Of a stretch of 64,000 bases of DNA, positions 50,442 through 60,984 are shown one piece after another; position 1 is the stretch's first letter; each line of letters starts with the position of its first letter. The position numbers and the translations under genes were made by a program. Source of the stretch: Anadara kagoshimensis (taxonomy: Eukaryota; Mollusca; Bivalvia; Arcoida; Arcidae); contig CM037857.1 of NCBI GenBank assembly GCA_021292105.1, forward strand, positions 30,184,365 through 30,248,364, given 5' to 3'. The notes beneath the pieces were generated by a model. That model did no database searches and was not told the origin of the DNA. It worked only from the letters and a program-made list of their open reading frames with translations.

Positions 50442-50965
50442 CCCAGGCTCTAGATTCACAATCATTCTATAACTAAGAGTTAAGGAAACAGGTCCCATGC
50501 CCAAGCTTAATAATCATCCCTTAACTTAAATAACAATTAAAAAATTATCAAGATTTAAAACTTGCCATGGCCATAATTTTTTAATTGTTAACATATTCAG
50601 GAATGTCTATTTGTACTTTATTTTGACAAAAATGTTCATTTGTAGTTCAAATTAAAAAGAGATCGCCAAATTTAAGTTAAGGAAATTCTAAGTTAAGGGA
50701 TGATTATTAAGCTTGGGCATGGGACCTGTTTCATAATTACAATATTCCTCAACTTAAATCTGGCAAATTTGAAATCTGATTAAATTTGTCAATTTTAAAG
50801 ATTTTTATGAATTATATGTGACATTTTGAAGATCGCTCTAAGCTCATTATACCTTTATTCCAACTGTGTTATTTATTTCAGTATTTATTTGTAGTACCCT
50901 AAAAATTGTCAAAATAACTAAATTTGAGGTAAGAAAAGTCTTAGGTGAGGCACGAATAGGAAACT
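50442..50965. mobile_element. foldback element with perfect 44-bp inverted repeat
   Basis: 50485-50528 and 50689-50732 are exact reverse complements (GAAACAGGTCCCATGCCCAA ... TTAACTTA), 160 bp apart. Outer pieces GGCCCCAGGCTCTAGATTCA and AACTGACCCTGG suggest this sits inside a larger, older relative of the 56088-56342 element. Confidence 0.82.
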
Positions 50966-51386
50966 GACCCTGGTTATCCAGGTTACATTGACTAGAACTA
51001 AGCACATAGTTTCCTGTTACTAATTAACTAATCTTTATCAAAAGAATTAATCTTGTATTTGATTTTAAAATAGTCAACTGAGAATTAAAACATCATCAAA
51101 GTAATTTTGTTCATTATGTTTAAAAGGTAATCAATACTCTCTATGGGGTATCGGAATGAATTTTCTGATTATCTTGAATCAGTGTGGTTTAACTTGGTAT
51201 TTATAACAAATGACGTTAAATACATGCATTTTGAATGAGCATTTCCAATCAAACAAAGAGAGCAATTTTGGAGCTGTACAACAGAAACAAGTCACGGCAT
51301 TAGTAGTGAAACAGAACCGTTAAAAGCTGCACAATGCAACACAAGTCTTGACAACAGAACTACAACAAAATCATTAAGAGTTGTGT

Positions 51387-51722
51387 AATGGTGTTTAATG
51401 TCCCAGTCAAGAATATTTCACTTATATCGAGACGTTGCTAGACAATGTGCAGAAAATTTGCCTGTGCGTTGCTCTGATGGCATATGCATTATACAGCATG
51501 GTTTTCTTTATCGTGTCACGCCCACCGTGACATGGGGCCTCCTTTTATTTTAAGTTCTAATCCGAAAGAACTACATGCACGACTTTCATTTCATAATTCC
51601 GAGTGCTTGGCGAAAGAACAGTCACTATCCACTTTCAAATTTGGAGTCACACCCGGGGATCAAACCCACAACGCGTACGGAGCGAACACACTACCGCGGT
51701 GGTAGAACCATTAATAGCTGTG
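51387..51722 (-). mobile_element. full-length SINE
   Basis: On plus: GTTTAATGTCCCAGTCAAGA at the 3' end; GAGTGCTTGGCGAAAGAACA in the body; the head at about 51640-51720 includes GGGATCAAACCC (B-box complement) and CTACCGCGGTGGTAGAACC. Confidence 0.88.
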
Positions 51723-51764
51723 CCATACGACACAATTCGCGTCATGCGAAGTATAACGAAAATG

Positions 51765-52075
51765 GTCTTATTTACATATTATACCAATTTTATTTTTACA
51801 GAACTAGACAGGCGTTTCGGAATGCAATTCCTCATCAGTGGTGCTTGACCAAAATTGTGAAAAACATTTTTTTCAGATGTTGGAAAAATATCAAAGGAAC
51901 CAATAAATATTTTCCTAAATTTAGCTAAAGATACACATTGCATAAAGGTGTATACCAGAGTTTTTGGAGAATTTAAAATTTAAAATAGTAGCAAATTTAG
52001 ATACTAGTATATTTCTGACAATACGAAATGATTGGCTAATGAGTTATATGCGATATCCTCGGGGAAACATCCTCA
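51765..52075 (-). mobile_element. hammerhead-bearing repeat, near-monomer copy
   Basis: Minus strand order: CCCCGAGGATATCGCATATA, AGTATCTAAATTTGCTACTA, CTTTAGCTAAATTTAGGAAA, ribozyme, TGTAAAAATAAAATTGGTAT. Colinear with the tandem copy at 43.9-44.3 kb. It directly abuts the SINE at 51387-51722. Confidence 0.8.
51800..51845 (-). ncRNA. hammerhead ribozyme, core intact
   Basis: Minus strand: CTGATGAG (51838-51831), stem II GGAAT/ATTCC with loop TGC, CGAAAC, short stem III around GCCT, GTC ending at 51807, stem I AGCACCA/TAGTTCT with two mismatches. The conserved core is complete; the weak stem I may lower activity. Confidence 0.82.
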
Positions 52076-52079
52076 AGCA

Positions 52080-52915
52080 GAAACAAATCTTAGTATTGCA
52101 GTTAGTGCCCAAATCAGTAGTGTAGGCGGTGGTTTTGTGGTATACATCTCTCTTAATACTGTAGTTAGACCAAAGATAGAAACAAATATTGAAGCTAGCG
52201 CTTTAAAGTGAAAATAACATTGCAGTACAAGTTAAGAAAAAAAGACATATTTATAATTGTCTTTCAAATTTAAAACTTATGATTTTTGAGTGAATACAAA
52301 AACATTATTTTTAATAATTACCTTTTTATAACGTAATAATCATTAGTGGTATACAGCAGCTATGGATATTCCTGATATTAATGCACCATCGTCACGTCTT
52401 CTGTTTAACCGTTGTATCAATGTATACGTATCACACCTGTAACATCATCATATTTTACGATTTTTAATTGATCTAACACTCGAATAAAAGAAAAAATCAA
52501 ATATTTGTATATCCACCTCTTAGTTTATCCGCTGTGTTTCAGTGTTGACGTCGGAAAAACATTTAATTTCAATTTGGCACATGTCTATAAATCGCTTACA
52601 AAATAAACCATGTCTAAAATCGTTCTAAACAGGTAATCAACAAACTTGAATCAATAATAAAGCCAGATAAATAATTCATGGATTTTAACCAGTCTTACAA
52701 TGACATCACCATGCTGTTAAAACCGTGTAAATAACAGAAAATGAATATGGTGGTACATGATCGGAGTTATTGTACGTATGGCGTGAAGACGGTGCGTGGA
52801 AGTATTTTATCAACTAATCGATAGAAATTTCATTTAGCTTGTCTTGTTCTTTATCTCATGTGAGTACAAAATAGAGATACTTAGATTAAATTAAAGACAT
52901 TGTCTAGCTCGTAAT
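52080..52915. other. no feature identified
   Basis: AT-rich; no gene or recognised repeat. Confidence 0.4.
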
Positions 52916-52919
52916 AGTC

Positions 52920-54641
52920 TGTTATTTTATAGTTTATTGCAAAGTGTTCTGTTCTGACGATCTTTAACACAACCTCATCAAGTACAAGCTTTCTTGTTTG
53001 TTCTTTTAGACATCATGGGTCTTTTATTGCAAAATAATTTGTATCAATAATCATAAATCGAATCTAATATAAATACACGCTTTCTTTGTTCTTTTTGCAA
53101 TCATAGGCATTGTATTGCAAGTTTTTAAGTAAATGTGTCTCTCAATTAGGCATAAGGATTCTATTCTTTTCCTACAATATCTAACTGAATCTTAGCAACA
53201 CGGTCCCATTTTCTTTTTGGCAAACATTAATATTTTATTGAAATCGAATCTAATATAAATACACGATTATATGTGCTTTTGGCAATAGTGAATATTTTAT
53301 TTCAAGCTTTGGAAGTAAAGTTTTCTTGCAATAAGGGATATGGACTATATTCTTTTCCTACAATATTTGACTGACTCTAAGCAACACACGCCCCTTCTTT
53401 CTTTTTGATAAACATTGATATCTTGTTGCAAAATGTTTTGTATCTATCATCATAAAACGAATATATTGTAAATGTGTATGCTTTTGGCAATCGTGGATAT
53501 TTTATTTCAAGTTTTGAGAGTAAAGTTTTGTCGCAATTAGGCATATGGATTCTTTTTTGTAGCCACGACATCTAAGCGAATCTGAATGATACACGTTCTA
53601 TGTGTTTTTTTGGCAAACATTGATATTTTATTGCGAAATGAGTTGTATTTTATGATCTGAAATTGAATTTAATAAAATACACGTTCATGTGTTCTTTTTG
53701 CAATCATGAGCATTTTATTGGAATTTCTGAAAAAGTAATGGTTTCTCGCAATCAGACATCTGAATTTTATTTGTTTAGTCATGTCCTCTAAATGAATACA
53801 TGCCTGTGGGTTTTTTTTTACATACACGGATAATTCATTGCAAAATGAGTTGTTTCAATGGTCTTAGATTGAATCTAAGAAAATACACGTTCATGTGTTC
53901 TTTTTGCAATCATGAGCATTTTATTGGAATTTCTGAAAAAGTAATGGTTTCTCGCAATCAGACATCTGAATGTTATTTGTTTAGTCATGTCCTCTAAATG
54001 AATACATGCCTGTGGTTTTTTTTTACATACACGGATAATTCATTGCAAAATGAGTTGTTTCAATGGTCTTAGATTGAATCTAAGAAAATACACGTTCATG
54101 TGTTCTTTTTTTCAATCATGAGCATTTTATTGGAGTTTTTGAAAAAGATATGGTGTCTCACAATCAGGCATTTGAATTGTATTTGTTTAGTTATGTCCTC
54201 TAAATGAAACTTAATGAATACATGCCTATGTGTTTTTACATACATGGATAATTCATTGCAAAATGATTTGTATCAATGGTCTTAGATTGAATCTAAGAAA
54301 ATACACGTTCATGTATTCTTTTTGCAATCATGAGCATTTTATTGGAATTTCTGAAAAAGTATGGTGTCTCACAATCAGACATCTGAATTTTATTTGTTTG
54401 GTTATGTCCTTTAAATGAATACATGCCTATGTGGTTTTTTGGCATACACGGATAATTCATAATTGCAAAATGAGTTGTATCAATGATCTTAAATTGAATT
54501 TAATAAAGTACACGGTCATGTGTTCTTTTTGATATCACGAGCATTTTATCGGAATTTCTGAAAAAAGTATGGTGTCTCACAATCAGACATTTGAATTGTA
54601 TTGTTTAGTTATGTCCTCTAAATGAATCTAACCGATACATT
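52920..54641 (+). repeat. ~170-212-bp tandem array, ~8-9 units
   Basis: Each unit carries AAATACACGTTCATGTGTTC, TTTTTGCAATCATGAGCATT, TTATTGGAATTTCTGAAAAA and CGCAATCAGACATCTGAAT. Units left of ~53600 are diverged; those at ~53795-54000 and ~54001-54213 are almost identical, so the array is still being homogenised at its right end. The short open frames (61-65 codons) just follow the repeat. Confidence 0.88.
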
Positions 54642-54942
54642 CTTTAGTGTTCTAGTGGAACATCGTGGGTTCGATCCCCGGCCGGGTCTGACCCAAGACT
54701 TGAAAGTAGGTAGTGACTGTTCTTTCGCCAAGCACTCGACATTACGAAATGAAAGTCACGGTTCTTTCGGATGGGAACTTTAAATAAACGAGGTCCTGTG
54801 TCACGGTGGGCTTGGCACGCTATTGAACCCTGCTGTATAATGCCATCAGCGCAACGCACAGGCAAAATTTCTGTCTCGATATAAGTGAAAAATTCTTGAC
54901 TGGGACGTTAAACACCATTACTCAACTCAACTTTAGTGTTCT
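54642..54942 (+). mobile_element. SINE with 12-bp target-site duplication
   Basis: CTTTAGTGTTCT at 54642-54653 is repeated at 54931-54942. The insert (54654-54930) has B-box GGTTCGATCC at 54668-54677, TTTCGCCAAGCACTCGACAT in the body and ends GGGACGTTAAACACCATTAC-TCAACTCAA. The A-box end of the head is truncated. It split a unit of the tandem array. Confidence 0.94.
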
Positions 54943-55080
54943 TTTGGGCAAACTTGGGTATTTTATTGCAATTTATATAGTAAAGATATCTCGCGATCAC
55001 AGTCTGACCTTTTTGTAAATGTCTTAACATTTTTGCATTTTATTGCAATTTTTCAGTACCGATACCAATAATCACTAAGA
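54943..55080 (+). repeat. displaced end of the tandem array
   Basis: GGGCAAACTTGGGTATTTTA and TTGCAA-AGTAAAGATATCTCGCGA continue the array pattern beyond the SINE. Confidence 0.65.
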
Positions 55081-55315
55081 CATTCCCTAGCCTTCGGAGT
55101 TGTCATGTGGTAATTTTACAAATTCAATATTTAGCACATGATACTTTTAATATGCAAAAACAAAACCATGACAATATTATCGTGGACAAACATCATCTAA
55201 AGTAACATCTCACCATGTCTTATTCTTCTCAGATAATCCCTGAAGTAATGGATTTTAAGCTCGAATTTATCTGATTTTGTTACTATATAACCTTGTTTCA
55301 GACTAAATGACTTAC

Positions 55316-55366
55316 AGTACAGACCTGTAGAAAGTTTAACACTTAGCTCACGAATAAGTACCGGAT
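55316..55366 (-). repeat. dispersed box AACTTTC-ACAGGTCTGTACTGTA
   Basis: On plus: TACAGTACAGACCTG-AGAAAG then TTTAACACTTAGCTCACGAA. The same box occurs at 55785-55815, 56456-56490, in each 78-bp unit, at 58105-58140 and at 62163-62200. Confidence 0.7.
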
Positions 55367-55478
55367 ATAAAGCTGATCTCTGTCTCCTTTTACTTATATA
55401 TTTAGACAACTTTTAGGCATATATTTCAGCGGATTTAAGGGGGGGGATTGCAGGGGTTGCAACCCCTCTTTGAAAAAT

Positions 55479-55485
<7 letters not shown>

Positions 55486-55530
<45 letters not shown>
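55486..55530. repeat. (GA)n microsatellite
   Basis: About 45 bases of GA repeat. Confidence 0.98.
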
Positions 55531-55531
<1 letters not shown>

Positions 55532-55534
55532 ATT

Positions 55535-56080
55535 GACTGATGTGACCCCATATGTTAATGTAACTACCCATTTCTGTATACGTGTTGTTCCGGATCGCGT
55601 TTACTAGACCCCACGTCTCTGGAAGCTCGCGTCTTCAGCGCTCGCACCTAGCATTGATATACTAGTAATTCTCAACCCCCTTTCAAAAAGTCCTGGATCC
55701 GCCCCAGTATTTTGTCATTTTTCTGTCATTAATGAGAAATACATTTTAGTCACTTGCCAGCCGAGCCTCGAATCATACCTCGGTGATAAACTTTCGACAG
55801 GTCTGTACTGTCGAATAGAAACTTGGCGGCATGATTTTAGCGGCATTCTGTTTCGTATGACGATGCTTTTATTGATGAAACAGCACGAAATCCATTAACG
55901 CGAAGTTTCACGTTTCAATAACTTTTAGTATGCTATTTTAATGATACATTACCATGGGAACGGTACTATCATGTATGGTGGTTAATGATACATCAATAAG
56001 GCATGATGTACACATAATAGCATATTGAATTTATTACAGACTTAGAAATACCTGTAGTTGTTGTAGGTAAGTTACAGACC
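55535..56080. other. no gene identified
   Basis: Contains one copy of the AAACTTTCGACAGGTCTGTA box (55790-55812); otherwise unassigned. Confidence 0.4.
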
Positions 56081-56087
56081 CGGCCCA

Positions 56088-56342
56088 AAGTTTCACAATT
56101 ATTCCTTAGCTAAGATTTTTCTAAACTTAAATTTAGCAAATTTTTGTAATCTCTTTTTGGAATTACTGATGAATATTTTTGTCAAAACTAAATGCAAATG
56201 TTTGAATCTAGAAATGATCTTAAAAATGATACCTTAAATTCCTTAATATCTTGAAGATTATCAAAATTATAAAGATTCGAAATTTTGCAAGATTTAAGTT
56301 AAAGAAAATCTTACCTAAGGAATAATTGTGAAAGCGGGGCCT
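56088..56342. mobile_element. foldback MITE, GGCCC ends
   Basis: Left GGCCCAAAGTTTCACAATTA-TTCCTTAGCTAAGATTTT; right AAAATCTTACCTAAGGAATA-ATTGTGAAAGCGGGGCC. Long imperfect inverted repeats, related to 50442-50965 and, by its GGCCC ends, perhaps to 30573-30691. No clear TSD. Confidence 0.78.
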
Positions 56343-56589
56343 GACCACTCAAATGAATTAGCGCCGAATCAGCAGCACATCTTGACTTATATCGCGACAG
56401 CTTTTTGGCAGCTGTTTTCTATCTCTTGGCAGCTCAGTTACCTGTCGCTAGACATCTACAGTACAGAGCTGTCGAAAGTTTAACACCAAGATAACAATTA
56501 TAGTGCCAAAGGAAACCTTATCTCGGGACTTACCTAACTACATCTCCACAAATTTTCGACAACTCCTATCGGTAACCTTTTGATGACTA

Positions 56590-57139
56590 GCTATCCACAT
56601 GTCGGCCACTTGGCAACCGAGATTCGAGCCCTTTTCGTTAGCTCGGTGTTAAACTTTCGACAGGTCAGTACTGTATATCCTAGCCACTCGGCAGCCGAGC
56701 TTCGGTCCCTTTTCGTTAGCTCGGTGTTAAACTTTCGACAGGCCAGTACTGTATATCCTAGCCACTCGGCAGCCGAGCTTCGGTCCCTTTTCGTTAGCTC
56801 GGTGTTAAACTTTCGACAGGCCAGTACTGTATATCCTAGCCACTCGGTAGCCGAGCTTCGGTTCCTTTTCGTTAGCTCGGTGTTAAACTTTCGACAGGTC
56901 AGTACTGTATATCCTAGCCACTCGGCAGCGGCGAGCTTCGGTCCCTTTTCGTTAGCTCGGTGTTAAACTTTCGACAGGCCAGTACTGTATATCCTAGCCA
57001 CTCGGCAGCCGAGCTTCGGTCCCTTTTTCGTTAGCTCGGTGTTAAACTTTCGACAGGCCAGTACTGTATATCCTAGCCACTCGGTAGCCGAGCTTTGACT
57101 ACATTTTGTTATTTTGATAATTAAACTTAAGACAGGTCT
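56590..57139. repeat. 78-bp tandem repeat, 7 units, open as 26-residue repeat
   Basis: Unit: CTAGCCACTCGGCAGCCGAG, CTTCGGTCCCTTTTCGTTAG, CTCGGTGTTAAACTTTCGAC, AGGCCAGTACTGTATATC. Each has the small palindrome CTCGGC-A-GCCGAG. Because 78 is divisible by 3 the array stays open for 128 codons (plus, 56580-56966) until a 3-bp insertion and a later 1-bp change. No start context or homology supports translation. Confidence 0.92.
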
Positions 57140-57369
57140 GTACTTTCTGTCATGTATAAAGCATCGAAAAAAGACTATTATTTTCTTAATTTTATCAAAA
57201 GAAAACCTCATTACTTACTAGTATATATACTTATATGTATATTAGGACTTAACTCAATGACTATTATTGGTTATTTGCTATAACAACGAATTGATCTTGT
57301 ATATAATACCGGCATCAAAATGCAAGTATCACGACAGTTTTTATGGGTTCATTTAGAGGAAATAATTGA

Positions 57370-57750
57370 TTTTTCGATTGCAAGGCGTAAACATGAAAAC
57401 GTGAAGGCGATAAGGTGAAAACGCGAAAAGCGATAAGGTAAAAAACGAGAAAGCAGGAAGGCGATAAGGTGAAAACGCGAAGGCGATAAGGTAAAAACGA
57501 GAAAACAGGAAGGCGGTAAGGTAAAAACGAGAAAACGGGAATGCGATAAGGTAAAAAAAAACCCGTGAAAACGCAAAGGCGATTATGTGTAAACGAGAAA
57601 ACGCAAGACGATAAGGTGTAAACGAAAAAACGCTAGGGCGATTAGGTGAAAAAAGAGGAAAAGCGAAGGAGATAAGGCGTAAACGAGAAAACACGAAGGC
57701 GATAAGGTAAAAACGAGAAAACGATAAGGCGATAAAGTTAAAACGAGAAA
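57370..57750. repeat. purine-rich ~27-bp minisatellite
   Basis: Irregular GGCGATAAGGTAAAAACGAG then AAAAC units, strong purine strand bias. The minus frames of 75 and 113 codons are Phe/Ser/Arg-rich artefacts. Confidence 0.88.
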
Positions 57751-57759
57751 ACTATAAAA

Positions 57760-58560
57760 ATAACTTACAATCGTTAAGACGGATAAACAAGCCTAGTTTC
57801 TAGTGAAACTATTTCACAGACATAGATTCTTAAATTACTTTTGATTGTAAAGAACTGCCTGCAAAATACATCTTGTGTTTGATTAGCTGTCCATTGTTTG
57901 ACGACGTGGAAGTACAGGCATGTCGCTGAGCTATCACAATAGGGTGTTGACACTGAGGTAATACGAAAGGTGTCGAAGCTCAGCTGTCAACTGGTCGAGA
58001 TATGGATTGGCAGTAACCCCCCTCCCCCGAGATATATTAACCATTTGTCCAAATATAGACAACGAGGAGCCCGGGATTAGCTGTGGATTCGGCAATACTT
58101 CGTTAGTTTAGTGATAAACTCCCGACAGGCCAGTACTGTACGTTACATGTGACTTTTGATCGTAAAGAAGTTAAAGAACTTTCTGCAAACTAAGCTACAT
58201 CATGTGTTTGATTAGTTGCATATTGTTTAATGCCGGATCGATATCTTCTCAGTTTTAATGTGAGGTAACTCACAAAATTGACGTATCGCTTACCACGCCC
58301 ACAATGTTCCAACAATAGCCTGGCATGCTTGAATTACACGCAAAAAGAATGAAAACTTGGCTCGAATTGCGCCGTTTAATGACGTCACTGGCACTAGTAC
58401 GTCATTAGTTGCCGTGACGCTGCTTATAGGTACCGTGATGGCGGCCTTTGTCGGAACATTGTGGGCGTGGTCAGCGATACGTCAATTGCTGATGTGACTT
58501 AAAACAACATTCAGCAAACAAATCAACAGATTTACTATCGAATTACAATTTATAACATAC
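57760..58560. other. no gene identified
   Basis: Holds one CTTTCGACAGG-type box at 58105-58140. A block at about 58295-58480 (ACAATGTTCCAACAA-AGCCTGG, TAGGTACCGTGATGG) resembles 18477-18620 in brd8 intron 8: a further dispersed repeat shared by the two regions. Confidence 0.5.
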
Positions 58561-58569
58561 ATGTATGTA

Positions 58570-58722
58570 CAGTCAAACCTGCCTATAAAGGCTTCTCAAG
58601 GGAACCTGTAAAAGTGACCTTTATGGACAGGTGGTCTTTTTCAAATAACCTGCATACAGAGCAACTGAGATACAATTTCACTGGCCTTTATATAGATGTG
58701 GCCTTTAAGGCAGGTTTGACTG
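58570..58722. mobile_element. MITE with CAGTCAAACCTGCC ends and TA duplication
   Basis: Left CAGTCAAACCTGCCTATAAA, right TTTAAGGCAGGTTTGACTG, flanked by TA at 58568-58569 and 58723-58724. 153 bp. Tc1/mariner-type target. Confidence 0.9.
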
Positions 58723-58800
58723 TATACGATCTATTTAAAAGATATGGGCTTCTGTCGTATATTTGAATACTATTACTAGATTAACAATGTACAAGGTCAG

Positions 58801-59057
58801 TACGAAAGCTTGTTCGTGCCACTTTGTAATCTGATTTTTTTTCAAATCGTAGCTACTATTTTTTTTATAATTCGTAGGTACAATTTTTAAAATCGTATGT
58901 ACGATTTTAAAATTCATAGGTACGATTTTTTAATTCGTATGTACGATTTTAAAAATCGTAGGTACGATTTTTTAATTCGTATGTACGATTTTAAAAATCG
59001 TACCTACGATTTGAGAAAAAAAATTAGATTACAGAGTGACACGGACAAGTTTTCGTA
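58801..59057. mobile_element. TIR element TACGAAAG..., TSD GGTCAG
   Basis: GGTCAG at 58795-58800 and 59058-59063 bounds 257 bp. The ends, TACGAAAGCTTGTTCGTGCC and the reverse complement of GTGACACGGACAAGTTTTCG-TA, are imperfect inverted repeats of ~45 bp. The interior is a chain of GTACGATTTT/AAAATCGTA inverted units about 33 bp apart. Confidence 0.88.
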
Positions 59058-59504
59058 GGTCAGCGACCTGTATCTTAAAAATCTGAAAACGTACATTTTG
59101 CAATTAAAAAAAACCACAAAACAAAACATCCACATTTGCACTACCATCCTCTCACGGAATCAATATTATATAATTTAGATATGATGACGAAAATTGTTGG
59201 CACGCATCAATTGAAGTTATACTGAAATAAATATGATAATTTGCTATTGAGAGATCAAACAAACTGAAGGAAATTGCCTCAACGAACGATCGAACGAACG
59301 AGATGAAACACAACTTAAAAGATCAAACAAATTGGAAAACAGTTTATAAAACGATGTTCATTGTACGGTAGTCAAGTTAAGCAAGAGCATGGTCATGGTT
59401 TCAAACATCCTTTTTGTTTAATTAATTAATTAATCAATTAATTAGTTATTATTATCATCGATGATTTATTGTCACTCCATTGATAATGAGAGTTAAGGTC
59501 GTGG

Positions 59505-59738
59505 AAATTTGGGGTTTGAACTTCGGCAGGGCCTTACCAAGACTTCGCCAAGCACTCGGCATTAAGTAATGAAAGTCAGGTGGTTCTTCAGAACAGACTT
59601 AAAAATCGATGCCATGTGTTACCGTACGCGTGGCACATTGAAGAACCTTCTGCACACTGTCCTGGGCGCATGGTAAAGGTCAGAGTTTCTGTCAAGTGAA
59701 CGATTATTGACTAGACTTAAAACCCCATTCATTCAGTC
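59505..59738 (+). mobile_element. SINE copy
   Basis: GGGTTTGAACTTCGGCAGGG, CTTCGCCAAGCACTCGGCAT and ACGCGTGGCACATTGAAGAA; 3' end GATTATTGACTAGACTTAAA. Confidence 0.82.
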
Positions 59739-59992
59739 TTTGTGGCTTAATGGACAAGACGCCAGTCTACAAATCCAGGGTCTCTCACCGAGTTCCGCTC
59801 AGACCACACGTGGAAAAGCGAATTTTCCTTGCCGTTTGGCCTTTACCGGCTCACCTGGAGTCAGCATATTGTAACTGGGGAGTGGTACGCTTGTCTGCGG
59901 CGTACCGACTTGGTGAGCTAGCACCTTAAAGTCGCCCTGAGCGTGCGCGACATTGAGCAACATTCAACCAACCAACCATTCAAAAAATCAAT
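59739..59992 (+). mobile_element. second SINE family, tRNA-derived, (AACC)n tail
   Basis: Head TTGTGGCTTAATGGACAAGA-CGCCAGTCTACAAATCCAGG resembles a tRNA 5' half with A-box; B-box region diverged (CGAGTTCCGC). The body TTTACCGGCTCACCTGGAGT is unlike the first family. Tail CAACCAACCAACC. It lies directly after the preceding SINE. Confidence 0.72.
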
Positions 59993-60256
59993 ATCGTACT
60001 ACAATATAATAATTTGGTAATAACTGTATTTATATAAATACCGTCATACCACTTTTTGAATGTATTTTATGATTAAATTAAAAATACATTAAATCGATCA
60101 ACATTCATCATAATTAAGGCAATATCCTCGTTTACAGAACGGTAAATAGAACTGAAAAGGGAGACTCTTAACTACCTTATCACATAGTCATCAGTTTCTT
60201 ACTTAGTTATGTTCACGTTTTGTGTTGTTTTGTAAATGCAGACATATTTCCAATTG

Positions 60257-60289
<33 letters not shown>

Positions 60290-60640
60290 CCTTCATCCAT
60301 CCATCCATCATCCATATCCAAATAAGGCGGTAGTGTGTGCTCACTGCAAGCATTTATTTGCATAGATCCATATTATTGATTCACTAGATAAAAGAAATTG
60401 AAGATTTTTTCAAATAATTATAAAACAGGACAATTTTAGCATGCTATGACGCAAACTCTTAACAAAACAGTATTTAAATATGCAATGTTGACAATACTTG
60501 ATCCAGTTTTAAATTCTCATAAATTATGCATGTTGCTCTTTACGTAAGGACTATGAAAACATCAATATGGCCTTAAACCTTTTCAGAAGTATTTCCTTTA
60601 AGTACATTTAGTACACTTGATCCTGCTTCTTGTATTGCAG
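59993..60640. other. no gene identified
   Basis: An (AATC)n run lies at 60258-60288 followed by CATCCATCCATC. Nothing else recognised. Confidence 0.45.
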
Positions 60641-60641
60641 T

Positions 60642-60938
60642 CAGTTGGCATAGTGCTCGTTGGTATGTCGAAGGTAGAGGTTTGAACCCTTACCGAGTCT
60701 GGCGAAGACCTGGGAATAAGTAGTTGTTCTTTCGCCAAGCACTTGGGATTTAAAGGAAGAAACTACGTCCTGTGCCACAAAAGGAGAAACACAATGAAAA
60801 TGCATCCCTATACGAACGAACCTTTGTCAACGAACCCAACTACAAAGGTCAAAATTTCACCTATAGCTGGTGATGTCCCCAGATGGGTGGAATCTATCTA
60901 ACTTAGACGTAACTTATCGCGTTAAATCCCAGTCCGAT

Positions 60939-60981
<43 letters not shown>
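60642..60981 (+). mobile_element. full-length SINE with (AATC)n tail
   Basis: Head CAGTCAGTTGGCATAGTGCT, GTTTGAACCCTTACC, body CTTTCGCCAAGCACTTGGGA, then CCTATAGCTGGTGATGTCCC and AATC repeats at 60940-60981. Confidence 0.86.
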
Positions 60982-60982
<1 letters not shown>

Positions 60983-60984
60983 TC

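Noticed and set aside
54654..54700. Possible tRNA gene (perfect B-box)
   Set aside because: The sequence continues into the SINE body, lacks the A-box half and cannot form a cloverleaf; it is a SINE head.
57349..57694. Two overlapping Phe/Ser/Arg-rich minus frames
   Set aside because: Artefacts of a purine-rich minisatellite.
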